A DNA stretch of 64,000 bases from Petrolisthes cinctipes (GCA_033782935.1 JAWQEG010001349.1:250501-314500); one strand, 5' to 3'; shown: positions 1 through 11,611, counted from the stretch's first letter. The notes: generated by a model not told the origin, from the sequence alone. Numbers and translations are program-made.

Positions 1-1
1 A

Positions 2-514
2 TGCCACAGGTCCTGCAGCAGAGACTCCCGCAACACTTCCACCAACTCCAACTCCAACTCTAAACGACACCAGCAGTCACTAGTGGTCTATAGTGCCTGC
101 AAACGGAAGTCCACACTCTTCCACATTTGGGATCCACTCAATAATAAATTCTTTTTAGTAGACACAGGTGCAGAAATCAGTGTTCTCCCCGCTACAGCCG
201 GCCAAAGGACACTACCTCCAATCACTTCACTATATGCAGCCCATGGTTCCACTATACCAGTCTACACCAAGCTCACCCTCAAGGTTGAACTCCACCTTCG
301 ACGAGCGCTTGAGTGGGCATTCTACGTCGCTGACGTCTCCCAACCCATCCTTGGTGCCGACTTCCTCACCCACTACAATCTCTCCATCAACCTCAAGAAC
401 CGCAAGTTGTACGATCCACTCACTGGTCTATCTGCCAACACTTCGATCGTCAAAGGTTCAAGCACACAGCTGTCTACTATCTCAGCTGACAACAGGTATG
501 CATCTTTACTATAG
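2..514 (+). pseudogene. gypsy pol, retropepsin segment
   Basis: The reading frame is open from base 2, so it continues from upstream; the first ATG-like codon is not the true start. It encodes the aspartic protease that cuts the Gag-Pol polyprotein. The active-site motif FFLVDTGAEISVLPA is visible about 35 residues in, and the second signature ILGADFL follows some 65 residues later. An upstream Cys-rich, Ser/Asn-rich stretch joins it to the missing gag zinc knuckle region. The frame ends at a TAG (512-514), and the downstream RT lies in the same frame, so the stop is either a mutation or a readthrough site. A mutation is more likely given the other damage in this copy. Confidence 0.85.
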
Positions 515-2056
515 TATTACCCCTCTCTCACACAGCCATACTCTGCAGTCACGCCAGCCAAGCATCACGCCCTTCACCACATGGAGACCACTGGAGCCCC
601 AACCTACGCCAAGGCCAGAAGACTCGCTCCTGAACGATACAAACTCGCCAAGGCTGAATTCGAGTCACTCCTCGATCAAGGTATTATCAGACCAAGTTCA
701 AGCAACTGGGCTTCTCAACTCCACATCGTCAACAAGAAGAATGGTGACATCAGACCCTGTGGCGACTACAGAGCACTAAACAGTAAGACAGTTATGGACA
801 GATACCCTATCCCTAACATTCAAGATTTCTCTTCTCAACTTACTGGTACCACTATCTTCTCCAATCTCGACCTAGTCAAAGCCTTTCATCAAATCCCTGT
901 TAACCCTGATGATATTCCCAAAACAGCCATCATAACCCCTTTTGGTTTGTTTGAATATGTCAGGATGCCCTTTGGTCTTAAGAATTCTGCACAGACCTTC
1001 CAGCGATTCATTGATGAAGTACTACGCGGACTACCCTTCTGCTTCGCCTATGTCGACGACTTCCTCATCGCCAGCCCCGATGAAGAAACCCACCAGCAAC
1101 ATCTTACACAGGTATTTGAGAGATTCCAAACCTACGGCATACAACTTAACGCTGCCAAGTCCTCTTTCGGTGTTAACTCTACCCAATTCCTTGGACACAC
1201 CGTGTCCTCCTCCGGTATCTCTCCCACACCTTCGAGACAGGAAGCTATACAGCAGTTCCCAAGACCCACAACTCAACGCGAACTGAAGCGCTTCCTGGGG
1301 ATGCTAAACTACTACAACAGATTCATCCCACACTGTGCAGCACTCCTTCAGCCACTCTACAACATGCTGAAGCCCTGCAAGAGAGGTCAGTCAATCACTC
1401 TAGAATGGTCAGACACTGCTGATCAAGCCTACACCAATGCTCCCAATGCTATTGGAGAAGCCACCTCCCTCTGCTTCCCTACTCCACACGCCATCACAGC
1501 CATCTGCACCGACGCATCTGACACAGGTATGGGTGCCGTCCTACAACAACTCCACGGTGATGACTGGAAGCCACTCGCTTTCTTCTCCAAGAAACTATCT
1601 CCAGCGGAATCAAGATACAGCGCTTTCGACAGAGAACTTCTCGCCATATACAAAGCCATCAAACACTTCCGTTATTTCCTTGAAGGTAGGCCCTTTCATG
1701 TCTTGACTGATCACAAACCTCTCACCACCACATTCAACAATAACAAGAACTCTTACACACCTAGACAAGTTCATCACACATACATTTCACAATTTACCAC
1801 TGATATTCGCTACATTCAAGGTGAAAATAACGTGCCTGCAGACGCCCTCTCTCGTTCACTCAACTCAGCAACCCTCATCGACTACGCCGCCATCGCCGCC
1901 GACCAAACTAATGATCCTGAGTTGACTCAACTTCTATCAAACCCTGCTCTGCAAATGAAAAAGGTTAACTACCCCGGCACCAATGTATCCCTCTATGCTG
2001 ACTCTTCCACAGGTTCAATCCGCCCTTATGTTCCTAATACTCATAGATTCCTCATT
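515..2056 (+). pseudogene. gypsy pol, reverse transcriptase and RNase H
   Basis: This continues in frame after the TAG at 512-514. RT motifs are in order: a [18 protein letters not shown] block, then [13 protein letters not shown], then [17 protein letters not shown], then [11 protein letters not shown]. The catalytic box is YVDD. RNase H follows with [28 protein letters not shown] and LTDHKPLTT, then the chromodomain-free linker ending near DALSRSLN. Together these copy the genomic RNA into DNA and remove the template. After about 2050 the homology moves to the next frame, so a one-base indel lies near 2050-2060; this frame then runs into an unrelated tail and stops at 2113. Confidence 0.88.
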
Positions 2057-3183
2057 TTCTCCAACTCCACAACCTTTCTAACCCAGGTATATGCGCTTCT
2101 CAGCAGCTTCTAACCTCAAGGTTTGTGTGGACAGGAATCAAAAAGGACGTAAGACAGTGGACCCGCTCCTGCCAGAACTGCCAAGCCAGCAAGATCAACA
2201 GACACACCAAGTCGTCTCCAGCAACCTTCTTACCACCCTCTGCCAGGTTTGACCATGTCCACATCGACCTGGTAGGTCCCCTTCCTCCCTCTGATAATTG
2301 CAAATACCTCCTCACCTGTGTTGATCGCTTCACCAGATGGCCAGAAGTATCACCTCTCGCTAACATCAACACCACCACTGTTGCCAAAGCCTTCATCTCC
2401 ACCTGGATCTCCCGCTATGGCGTCCCTCTCACCATCACATCCGACAGGGGCAGCCAGTTCGAGTCCTCCCTCTGGAACAAGCTGATGACCCTCCTTGGAA
2501 TCAAGAGACTCCGCACCACCAGCTACCATCCACAATCAAATGGTCTGGTAGAGAGATTCCACAGACAACTTAAAACCTCACTAACAGCAACAGTACACCA
2601 CTGCGGTGAGTGGCTCTCTTCTCTCCCTCTTGTCTTACTAGGTATCCGCACTGCCCTGAAGGTCGACCTCAACTGTTCCTCTGTTGAACTACTTTACGGC
2701 TCCACCCTACGACTACCTGGTGAACTCCTCGCCACTACCACGCCTCGGAACAACACTGACTTCCAGGACTTCGCTGTCACCCTCACCTCCCACATGAGTT
2801 CCCTGCAGCCCTCACCACCTCGTCAGCAACCTTCCAAGACCTTCGTCAGCCAGAACCTCCAGACCTGTACCCATGTCTTCGTCCGGGTTGACTCAGTCAA
2901 GAAGCCGCTACAACAACCCTACTCTGGTCCCTTCCCTATCATCAGAAGACACAGAAAGACCATCATTATCAACTATCATGGCAAGCCAAACACTGTATCC
3001 ATCGCCACCTTCTATCAACCCATCAACACACACTACCACGGAACGACCTACTGCAACACGCAAGAAATCTATATCGTTCCTTCTTCCTCATCACTAGGGG
3101 GGGAGTACTGTAGTGTGCATACACATATTTGTATTAGTAACCCTTATCAAGGTATACACATGTTTTATAATTGTAACCCTTAG
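2057..3183 (+). pseudogene. gypsy integrase
   Basis: Integrase inserts the element cDNA into the genome. The zinc domain is recognisable before the first GTG of this frame: [16 protein letters not shown], where relatives have His in place of the Asn, then CQNCQ. One zinc ligand therefore appears lost. The catalytic triad is D in HIDLVGPLP, D in TSDRGSQF and E in GLVERFHRQL. A GPF/Y-type module (YSGPFPIIRR) follows. The frame differs from RT, reflecting the upstream indel. The stop at 3181-3183 lies inside the LTR, as often seen in gypsy elements. Confidence 0.85.
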
Positions 3184-3490
3184 AATGTACCAGGTAGAAA
3201 TCCATTCTCTCTCAGGTACTCGACCTGACCTACCCTTGACCTATCATGCTCAGCTGCGACTGAGCATGGCAACTCATTATTCATTCTTACCATCAAATGT
3301 AATATCAAATACTGTTTCTATTGATATGCAACATATATATATATATTTATTGTTATATTTAATTGTTACTATATATACTCTGGAAGATGCACTTTTTACC
3401 CGCATTGTAAATAAGACTACTCAGACGCCCAGAACATACAACCAGGAAATACAGCTGCCGCTGAAAGGAATGTTTTTACTCATCCTACCA
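3096..3490 (+). repeat. polypurine tract and probable 3' LTR of the gypsy element
   Basis: A G-rich run (AGGGGGGGAG, 3096-3105) is followed by TGTAGTGTGC at 3109. That is the expected plus-strand primer and TG start of a 3' LTR. The LTR runs to roughly 3450-3500 at the border of the next element. Its exact end cannot be fixed without the 5' LTR or a target duplication. Confidence 0.6.
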
Positions 3491-3504
3491 TAGCAACTAA
3501 CGGA

Positions 3505-4485
3505 CTAAATACGGCTACGAGATGCACACAAACTTCTCACAGTTCTTGCACAGGATAAAAAGGAGACAACCTTAGTTGCACTCGCAACAGAGGCTGGGAT
3601 CTCAGCTATACATTCGCCAATCACTCTTCCTAATCTCGCTTTACCAACACTGTTGAGATGTAAGCCATCTCGACTATACAATGTTCTATCCCTACAAAAT
3701 TGGTGCCAGATATCTAAAAACTCTGCATTATCCTGCCTACATAGCGCCTTTAATCTACGATTGACGACTGACATTTTCCTAAAATAGTCAGGGCCAACAT
3801 CATATCTAGGAATGATGATACACACTGCTAGTTTCCGTCTCCTGTTGGTGAATTCCCTAATCATTTTCCTATACTTTTCTAACATGGTGTCGGTGTCATC
3901 TAGCCGGAGGTTGTTTGTGCCAACTACTGTCACAAACGTTGTATCCTCTGGTGAGTTTTCTACTAGATAGTCAACCTTCTCTATTATATCATCTATCTTA
4001 TGACCAGGATAGCATCTATTTGTCCTCTTTTTCTTCCTATCCCTACAGAACTCGTTATCCTGGCCTCTTACTAGACTATCCCCCACCATGGAGAAACTAG
4101 GTTCCTCCCCAACTTCATCGTTTAATAGTTCATACCTATTGCTAACTTTGATGGCGCTTTCTATAATATTATTATTGACCTTGGCCCTGGCTCCATTCCT
4201 TACTTGAATGAAACCGTCATTCCTATCGCTATCATCTGCCCTGTTGCTATCTTCTGACCTGCTGCTATCATCTGTTCTGTCACTATTTGCAGTAGTATCG
4301 TCACCCTTTACCTGAAGTTGTCTTTTCAAAGTGACAACTTCTTTCCTAAGTTCCCTAACCTCAACCAAGATCTTCTCCCTGTTATAACAAAACAGGCAAC
4401 TGTTTTCACTATCTTGGTCAAGAAACAACTCGAGCAGGAATTGTCCTGAACACAAAGGGCATATGTATCGAGTTGCACGAGGCAT
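3505..4485 (-). CDS. LINE ORF1 with SGNH/GDSL esterase domain
   Basis: A 326-residue open frame begins at an ATG (complement of 4483-4485). The N terminus has paired cysteines (CPLCSGQF and CLFCYN), suggesting a small zinc-binding module. A short Leu/Lys coiled-coil (VRELRKEVVTLKRQLQ) and an Asp/Arg/Ser-rich spacer follow. The C-terminal half carries SGNH hydrolase blocks: SMVGDSLVRGQ (nucleophile Ser), VVGTNNLR (block III) and DGLHLN (catalytic Asp and His). An esterase ORF1 is a known hallmark of CR1/L2-type non-LTR retrotransposons, where it probably acts on or near the RNP. The matching ORF2 would lie at lower coordinates, but the gypsy LTR is there instead. A domesticated or host hydrolase is an alternative. 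Confidence 0.65.
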   Translation of the reverse strand: MPRATRYICPLCSGQFLLELFLDQDSENSCLFCYNREKILVEVRELRKEVVTLKRQLQVKGDDTTANSDRTDDSSRSEDSNRADDSDRNDGFIQVRNGARAKVNNNIIESAIKVSNRYELLNDEVGEEPSFSMVGDSLVRGQDNEFCRDRKKKRTNRCYPGHKIDDIIEKVDYLVENSPEDTTFVTVVGTNNLRLDDTDTMLEKYRKMIREFTNRRRKLAVCIIIPRYDVGPDYFRKMSVVNRRLKALCRQDNAEFLDIWHQFCRDRTLYSRDGLHLNSVGKARLGRVIGECIAEIPASVASATKVVSFLSCARTVRSLCASRSRI

Positions 4486-4547
4486 GCTGTAAGTTATGTG
4501 TGAATTCTAGGGAGAGTTAGGGCTTTAGAGTTTGTGAATGAAAGGAA

Positions 4548-4672
4548 GAGAAGGAAAGGGCAGATACGAGAGGGAAAGGCAAGGCAGGGCGAGGTGAGGT
4601 GAGGGAGGAAAAGGCAAGGCGGGGCGAGGTGAGGGAAGGAAAGGCAAGGTGAGGTGAGGTAAGTGAAGGTAG
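4548..4672. repeat. purine-rich imperfect minisatellite
   Basis: Iterated variants of GGCAAGG, GGCGAGG and GGTGAGG form an imperfect tandem array (for example GGCAAGGCAGGGCGAGGTGAGG and a second near-copy about 50 bases on). No coding sense is apparent. Confidence 0.7.
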
Positions 4673-4809
4673 ATTAGGACTGGCAGGATGTAGGAGCTAT
4701 CAGAGAGAAGGAAAGGCCAGGTAGAAACAGAAAAGGATAAGAAGTTTAAGCAGGTACGAAAAGGTATTTCCCTGGGAATTTAGGAATGGGAGTAGGGTAT
4801 GACAGGATA

Positions 4810-4926
4810 CAATAATTAGTACACCAATATACACAAAGTTGATATACTAATATATACACAAAAATTAATATACTAATATATTCACAAAGTTAATACACTA
4901 ATATACACAAAAATAATACACTAATT
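4810..4926. repeat. AT-rich 23-26-bp tandem repeat
   Basis: Four and a bit copies of a 23-26-base unit (TACTAATATATACACAAAAATTAATA and variants) lie in tandem. The unit alternates AAAGTTGATA and AAAATTAATA endings. This is simple satellite-like DNA. Confidence 0.75.
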
Positions 4927-5741
4927 TACAACACAGTGGTGAAATTTAAGTAAATATTAAGACACAATAATATGAATGAACTCAAAAATAATAACAACAC
5001 ACAGTAGTACAAATGCACTCACACAATAGGACAGACAAAATTTGTGTCCTAAGATACAATGCTAGCCAAAAACTACTCACTATTATCAGAGATATTACGT
5101 TACTTAAATAACTGGATAGAAGGATAAAAATACAAAAATTATAATTTCTACTCAACGTTCGTTTAAGTTTCTGGAGCTGAGACGATCCTTCCAGGCAACA
5201 AGAGCACGGAGCACAGAGGAGGTCAAACGCGTGTGATCACTACACCTTTTTAGTCTGGACTGATGGCGAAGGAGCGCAAGGCTTTGTTGCAAGCCAGCGG
5301 CAGCAGCAGCAGCAGTAGACTCGTCTGGGACAGGTGAATACGGGGATCCGTGGTAGTTCATGGAGGCTATAGAGTACAAGAAATATGGAGACATAGAGCT
5401 TGGGTCACTACAACACCAATCTCTGTTTCTGAGCTAAGGTGGACCAAATTGAAGTGGGGAAAGGCAGGAGGTAAGACAATGATGCAAGAGTTACATGTGG
5501 TTATGTGCAGTATACGACTTGTAACATTCCCTCTGACTGAGTGGGAAGCTTCTGTGTGGCATGGTATAGGAGAGGTATAGGAGAAGAGAGGTCCAGGAGA
5601 GGTCCTTGCGCTTCTATCGTTGGTACAGTATGTGTTCATGATCCCCTGCAGAATATAGAGAGACTTGAGTAGTCAACCGTGGATTGAATCCAAGCACTTC
5701 GAGACCTGGTGGAACATTGACTTGAGTATCAGCAGGGGATG
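4927..5741. other. no supported gene
   Basis: AT-rich sequence. A minus-strand open frame of 80 codons at 5152-5394 contains an alanine run from a GCA/GCT microsatellite near 5295-5320. I see no family resemblance and do not call it a gene. The last 200 bases may be the eroded upstream part of the RT relic that follows. Confidence 0.5.
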
Positions 5742-6262
5742 CACTCAATCTATACCTATCTCAAGGTGATGGAATCAGTGCATCATGAGAATTCCTGCAG
5801 CCTCCTGTTTCATAAGAGTATCCCACATAAATTCAGTAGATACATTTCTGGCCTGTATTCAGATATTGTGGGTACTGATGCGTGTGATGGAGATCTCTCT
5901 GATACATTTCAGTCCCATTGGAGTTAGACAGGTATGTGTCCTTGCTCCGACACTTTTCATTGCCTGTCTGGTCATAGTGCTTGGTGAAAGTGTAGTCCAT
6001 AGCTCTTGTACTACATCAACCAAAGTTTTCAGGGAGTCATTCCTTGATTTTCGTAATGATGTTGTAATCCCAGGTTCATTACTATAAAGTTGTATTACGA
6101 TGATGTATTGTATGTGGATGAGAACAATATGATCTCGTATATTTTTCACATATGTTGCCAGTGCACTCCAGAGCTTTGGTTTCTCTGATTGAATTGTCAC
6201 TCGACAACTTCTCTTGGGGCGTGTTTGTCTTTCACATCCATTCTGGTCCAGATATCTCCCAT
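5742..6262 (+). pseudogene. decayed non-LTR reverse transcriptase fragment (copy 1)
   Basis: The forward frames contain eroded RT signatures. Around 5820-5880 there is IPHKFSRYISGLYSD (the region after RT motif A). After a frame change near 5910 comes GVRQVCVLAPTLF, the classic RT motif normally GVRQGCVLAPTLF. FLDFRNDVVI stands where the FADD catalytic box should be, so the active site is destroyed. FTYVASALQS-like sequence (normally FTYLGS) is partly legible near 6150. There are several stops and frame changes. A second diverged copy lies at 51146-51465 in the same orientation. The exact LINE clade cannot be assigned from this fragment. Confidence 0.7.
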
Positions 6263-6785
6263 TCACCAGTCATTGTATCTATTTATATTGTAACAAACCC
6301 AAAGTTCTGATAGGGTACAATAGTATGAATTCCCTTAAGGATGGCCCCGAAAGAGTCTAGAGGGGAACTTAGAGTTGTACATAAAGACTGAATATGAATT
6401 AGAGATTTCAGTGATGTGAAACGGTGTTCCGTTTATTAAGTATCCTCAATTAAGGTGTATTGTTATTCTCCCCTAAGATAGTTCAGGCCCTAAATTATAG
6501 GAAATAATTGAAAAGACTTCAAAGATTTTAAACAATTAAATTCAGACAACACATATGATATGATTAATATTATATTACCACTGCCACCACCAAGAAAGTT
6601 TACTATACACTATAACACAAAACGAATTACTGGCAGGTTCATAAAAAACATACAAACATTAAAGAAACAAAATAAATACAAAAAATGAAACAATAAAATT
6701 AAAAGTTAAATATTTGTATATTCACGATATCCTTTTTCCCATGCTAAGATGTGGGAAGATAGTGGTAAAGGTCCGTCACCACACA
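6263..6785. other. no supported gene
   Basis: AT-rich flank between the RT relic and the 3' end of LINE copy A. I see no coding frame, RNA gene or repeat structure here. Confidence 0.5.
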
Positions 6786-6815
6786 GGCCTATCGACCATG
6801 GTGTTGGTCATTAAG

Positions 6816-6866
<51 letters not shown>

Positions 6867-6918
6867 TATTATTTTTATGCATATATTATTATTATTATTA
6901 TTATTGTTATTATTATTA

Positions 6919-6979
<61 letters not shown>

Positions 6980-6987
6980 CATTATTA
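6786..6987 (-). repeat. 3' tail of LINE copy A: hairpin, A tract and TAA microsatellite
   Basis: Read on the minus strand: an ATT/TAA microsatellite (6886-6987), a short AT segment, an uninterrupted run of 45 A (6819-6863), then a 33-base element (6786-6818) whose ends GGCCT and AGGCC pair and whose inner GACC and GGTC also pair. Copies B-E keep the same hairpin but have a second poly(A) after it; copy A does not. Confidence 0.8.
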
Positions 6988-7292
6988 CATTGAAACTTAA
7001 AACTAGACATACATAATAATTTTTCTATTTTGTACTTTTATACAAATAAAATGTTTCTTAATTTAACATCCTAGCTAATAAACTAATCTATGTACCTACT
7101 CAACCAATAGCTAACTAGACTAATACCTATTCCAGCCAATCGCTAAACCTAGACAGACAAATCGCTAAACCTATATTAGACAATCACTAAACCTAGCTAA
7201 TACATCATAATTTACAATATATACAAAACATAATTTATAACATTCATAATTGAAAAATATACATACAAAATGGTAACAATAGTAATAAAAAG

Positions 7293-10285
7293 TCACATCA
7301 CTCTGATCAGTTCGGTCTCCCTCAAGAAAGTCATCAATTTATCGGTCACATCACCATCCCCATCACCTAAGAGAGCTGAGAGTGTGAAGGGGACTTTTAC
7401 TGCATCACAGTAACTTATGAGGGAAGCACGTTCCCCCACAAATCGCCGACAATGCAGGATGATATGACTGATAGATAACACCGCATTGCAGGTGTTACAA
7501 TGCGGTGGAAAACGTTTGTCTATATATGGTTCTAGGTGTGTTATCCTTGTGTAGTTGGTTCTTAATCTTGCGAGGATTCTTTCTTCCAAACGGTTGGGCC
7601 GGTTGGCAGTGGCCCAATTACCCAGTTGAGGCTTGATGGTAGAGATGTTAAGTCTGGTCCACTGACCTTGCCACAGAAGATTAATTGATTTCTTTCCGAG
7701 GGATAGACACGACTGTAGCCATAGCGGTGTTGAGTGCGAGTTGATCCCGTCGAAGTCGGAGAGGAGGTATGTTCGCCTCCACCTCCATCCTAGCTACACG
7801 TGTACACTTCAGAGCTCCCAAACACACACGTAAACATTTATTCTGGTACACATCCAATCTCCCTAGTGTTGTATCTGATGCCGACCCATACACCTGTGAG
7901 CCATAGTCTAGCTTTGTACGAATAAGGGTCTTATACACCATTAATAAAGATTTCCTGTCGGCTCCCCATGTGGTACCTGATAGGTACTTAAGGACATTTA
8001 AAGGTTTTTCACAACGAACAAGCAAATTATTAACATGATGTGTAAAATTTAATCTTTGGTCAAAATGAATTCCTAAAAATTTAACAGAATTATGAAATGG
8101 TACCGGTTGGCCATCTAACGTTACGTTAATTTGAGGTACTCTACGTGTACTAAAAATTACTCCGGTACACTTAGGAACGGAAAACTTAAAGCCCCACTGT
8201 AAGGCCCATTGGTGGACAGAGTCAAGCGCTGCTTGAATCGGTCCTACTGAAAACTGTGCATTACGTGACGAGTGCCACATTGCACAATCATCAGCATACA
8301 ACGAGTATTTAAGATTCCTGGGAACTAGAGCTGATGACAGAATATCATTGATCATGATGTTAAAAAGTGTTGGACTAAGCACGCTTCCCTGTGGCACTCC
8401 GTTCTCTTGGACAAAAATGTCCGATGTTACGTTACAGGGAAGGGTGACAGAAAAGGTTCTGTCACGCAAAAAGTTGTTAATGAAAATGGGCAAATTACCT
8501 CTTAAACCATAACCGTGAAGCTTCATCAGAATACTGCGTCGCCATGTCATGTCATAGGCTTTATGGATGTCCAAGAACACCCCTACCATGAATTCTTTAT
8601 TGGCAAATGCCTTTGAAATGCAATGTTCCAGGTTCATCAAGTGATCAACTGTGCTCCGGTGTTTCCGGAAGCCACATTGTCGATCACTCAATAAACCCTT
8701 CGCTTCTAAAACAAAAATTAGCCTATTATTTATCATTCTTTCCATAACTTTACAGAGGCAAGAAGTCAACGCAATAGGTCGAAATGAACTGGGATTCACA
8801 AGACGACCTGACTTTAGGTATCGGTATGATCCACGCAAAGTGCCATGAGTTTGGGAAGGTGTTAGACACCCAAATCTCATTATACACTGCTAGCAACGTG
8901 ACCAGGTTATCCTGGCCAAGATGCCGGATCATACCGTACGTAATGGTGTCAGGTCCAGGACTGGTGTCTTTACAGGATCTTAGGGCAAGGAGAAGTTCGT
9001 CTATCGTAAACTCCCGGTTGTATGGGTAGTCTATGTCTTCTGTGGCAAAGTCTATCTCTTGTAGTTCAGCCATACGTTTGTGATGGAGAAAACGTTGGTC
9101 GTAATTGGCTGAACTACTTACTTTTGAGAAACTCCTGGCAAGTACGTTTGCTACGTCCACGGGATCGTCGTAGATGTTATTGTCCACTTGAAGAGTGGTG
9201 ATGGGGGTATACAGGCGTTTGTTATTTAGTATCTTTATAGTGGACCAGACTTTTGTAAGTGGTGTAAAACGATTCACCGTGGACACAAACGACCGCCGAG
9301 AGTCCCTTTTAGCTCTAATAATTACTCTCCTTGCCTCAGCCCTCGCCCGTTTGTAAGCTATAAAGTTGTTCTGAGTGGGCTGTTTGTCAAAAATCCTGTA
9401 TCTCCTATTACGTTTCCTTAATGCCTCTCGGCAATCCGTTGACCACCAATGTGCTTCACGCTTATTTCGAATTATAGAGGTTTTGGGAATAGCAACCTCA
9501 GCTGCGTGTAAAATGTTTTGTGTTAAATTTCGCATCTTTTCATCTATGGTCTCCCCGGATATATCTAGGTCGACGATCCTCCCGAAAGACCCCCAATCTG
9601 CTCTCTTAAAATTAAACTTTGGAACCAAAGGGGCCGAAACAGTATGACTTGAATAAGAGAGACAGATGGGAAAGTGATCACTACCAAGGGAGTCGGACTC
9701 AGGATGCCAAGAAAAATCCTGGTGTATATCCGGGGAGGCCAGAGACAAATCGACAGCCGAAAAGTTGCCAGAACGATCGTCAACTCTGGTGGCTTGACCA
9801 TCGTTCAGGAGGCAGAGGTTGGATTGTAATATAATGTCTGCCATCTGTCCTCCGCGAGCATCAGTTCTTATGCTTCCCCACTGACAGTGATGGGCATTAA
9901 AGTCGCCCAGTATTAATTTTTTACCATGAAGTTGTCTAAATAAATTTTGTAATGAATCACTGTCAATGGGGCCGCGTGGCGGACAGTAAAGAAAGCAGAT
10001 GGATATGTAGGTGTTGTGTAATTTCACTCTGCAAGCAACGGCTTCAAGAGTAGTGTTTAATGTTATTTGTGTCTGTGGATGTGATTTGTGTGTGTATATT
10101 GCTACTCCGTGTCCATCGTTTCTCCTGTATGCGTTGTAATGTTTAAATTGTGTTGGGTCAGAGTGATTCTCCAACCCTGTCTCCTGTAAACAGACGACGT
10201 CTGGCCTGTGTGTGTGTAATAATATTGATATGTTGTTCAATTTATTCCCAAGACTTCTACAATTCCACTGTAGTACAGTGAACAT
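7293..10285 (-). pseudogene. LINE copy A ORF2 (endonuclease and RT, RNase H lost)
   Basis: ORF2 begins MFTVLQWNCRSLGNKL at 10285, six bases after the ORF1 stop. The AP-like endonuclease is intact (CLQETGLENHS, LGDFNAHHC, LGSDHFPI). RT follows with FRPIALTSCLCKVMERM, LDIHKAYDMTW, NGVPQGSVLSPTLFN and YSLYADDCAMW. A net two-base loss near 8815 (CCTAAAGTCAGG where the others have CCTAAACAGTCTGG) breaks the frame between the endonuclease part and RT. At about 7717 the sequence jumps from just after RT to the region downstream of RNase H, removing about 686 bases compared with copy B, with CTAC at both edges. The C-terminal zinc motif CNTCNAVLSISHIILHC remains at 7293-7589 in another frame. Confidence 0.88.
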
Positions 10286-10291
10286 GGCGGT

Positions 10292-11607
10292 TTAAGAGTT
10301 ACGGGGTCGGCCTGAGCGCTTAGTCTTCTTGTGCCGCCCGCCGCGTGGCGAGTGGCTACCGGGGGACCTTTCCCGGTTCTTGCGTCCGGAGACATCCATG
10401 GCTTCCTCATCAATGGTGAGTCTCCCAGACTCCACCGAGGAAGAGCTATCCCTTCTCTCCCCCGATGAAGTGGGAGTAGGGTGTGTGCAAGGAAATGACT
10501 TTGGTTTTAGGGTGGTGTAGTTTACTTTATCTTTCTTGTCTGACTTCTTCTTTTGTTGTTTCTCTGACTGCAAAGAAGCTGCAGCCCGAGAGTATGAGTT
10601 GGTAGATGGGGTAATAGTCTTAGAGGGGGTAATAATAGTAGGTGTAGAAGTAGATTGTTCAGCCTGTTCGCTCGGCTCTGACTCAGTCTGAGTACTAATA
10701 GTACACATCACGGGTCGAGATATCACCGCCGATGCATACGAGACATTGGGTGATGGGGTCGCTTGCGATCCCATCACCACCTTCCTCGCATCATGATAGG
10801 AGATACCTCGCACTGCCTTCACCGAGCAGACCTCCTTCTCCAGCTTCCACTTGGGACAATCCCTCGAGGAAGTGGAGTGAGTACCCTTACAATGAAAGCA
10901 GGAGAGCTCCACTAATGTGCACTTTTCCTCAGCATGGCCAGGCGTCGCGCACCTGCCACACACTGGAGAAGAAGCCTTACAAGTGCGATTTCCGTGTCCA
11001 TAAATCTGACAGTTCAAGCATCTAAGAGGGTTGGGGATAAAGGGTCTTACTTTAACGATTTCATAACCAATTTTGACAGTTTCAGGAAGTGAAACTTTGC
11101 CAAAAGTCAAAATTAGTGTTGCAGTCTTCTTCCTTATACCATCCTCTAAACGTGTAATAAATCTAGCATCAATGATATCTTGATTCCTCATTTCCTCAAT
11201 TATTTCCGTCTCTTCCATCATCATTAAATCCCTACAGGTGATTACTCCCCTGCAGGAATTCATGGCTTGAGGAATCTTGGCTTCAACTTCATAATTGTGA
11301 ATCTGACGTAATTTCAGCAAACTTGCTACTTGTTTCGAATTAAAAGTTTTTACTAGGAGGTCTCCAGATGCAAGTTTTTTTTAACTGATTCAACCACACC
11401 AGCCCAGCCATCAATAACCTTTTGAACAATGAAGGGATTGAGGCCGGCTAGTGGGGCCGAACCAGTAGCATGGAACATAACAAATGAAGCATTTTTCACG
11501 TCTATGTCAAGGGGTGTTCGAGTCTCGGTTCGTCCGTCGTTTCGTGGTGGTGGTCGGTCATGTCCGCCTCCTCCGCTATACGGAGGAGGGGTTGGGAGGG
11601 AAGGCAA
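10292..11607 (-). pseudogene. LINE copy A ORF1 (RNA-binding Gag-like)
   Basis: The product would bind element RNA in the RNP. It has a Pro/Gly-rich start (PSLPTPPPYSGGGGHDR), a central conserved domain, three CCHC knuckles (CLNCQIYGHGNRTC, CGRCATPGHAEEKC, CFHCKGTHSTSSRDC), and a Lys/Arg-rich C terminus. The triple-knuckle arrangement followed by CPKWKLEKE is typical of I-clade ORF1. The initiator ATG of the other copies reads AGG here. An extra base in a poly(A) run near 11378 shifts the frame after VVESVKK. The Harbinger insertion abuts the former start codon. Confidence 0.85.
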
Positions 11608-11611
11608 CCTA

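Larger units (their letters stand above)
1..3490 (+). mobile_element. Ty3/gypsy LTR retrotransposon, 3' part
   Basis: The window opens inside a Ty3/gypsy element. Protease, reverse transcriptase, RNase H and integrase follow in the ordinary gypsy order, then a polypurine tract and the start of a 3' LTR. Gag and the 5' LTR lie upstream of the window. Pol is broken by an in-frame TAG at 512-514 and by a frame change near 2050-2060, so this copy should not make a normal polyprotein unless the stop is read through. The right limit is approximate because no second LTR is present for comparison. Confidence 0.9.

Noticed and set aside
6714..7016. Open frame of 100 codons rich in Phe and Ile, and its Asn/Lys shadow
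   Set aside because: It is the A tract and TAA microsatellite of LINE copy A read in frame.
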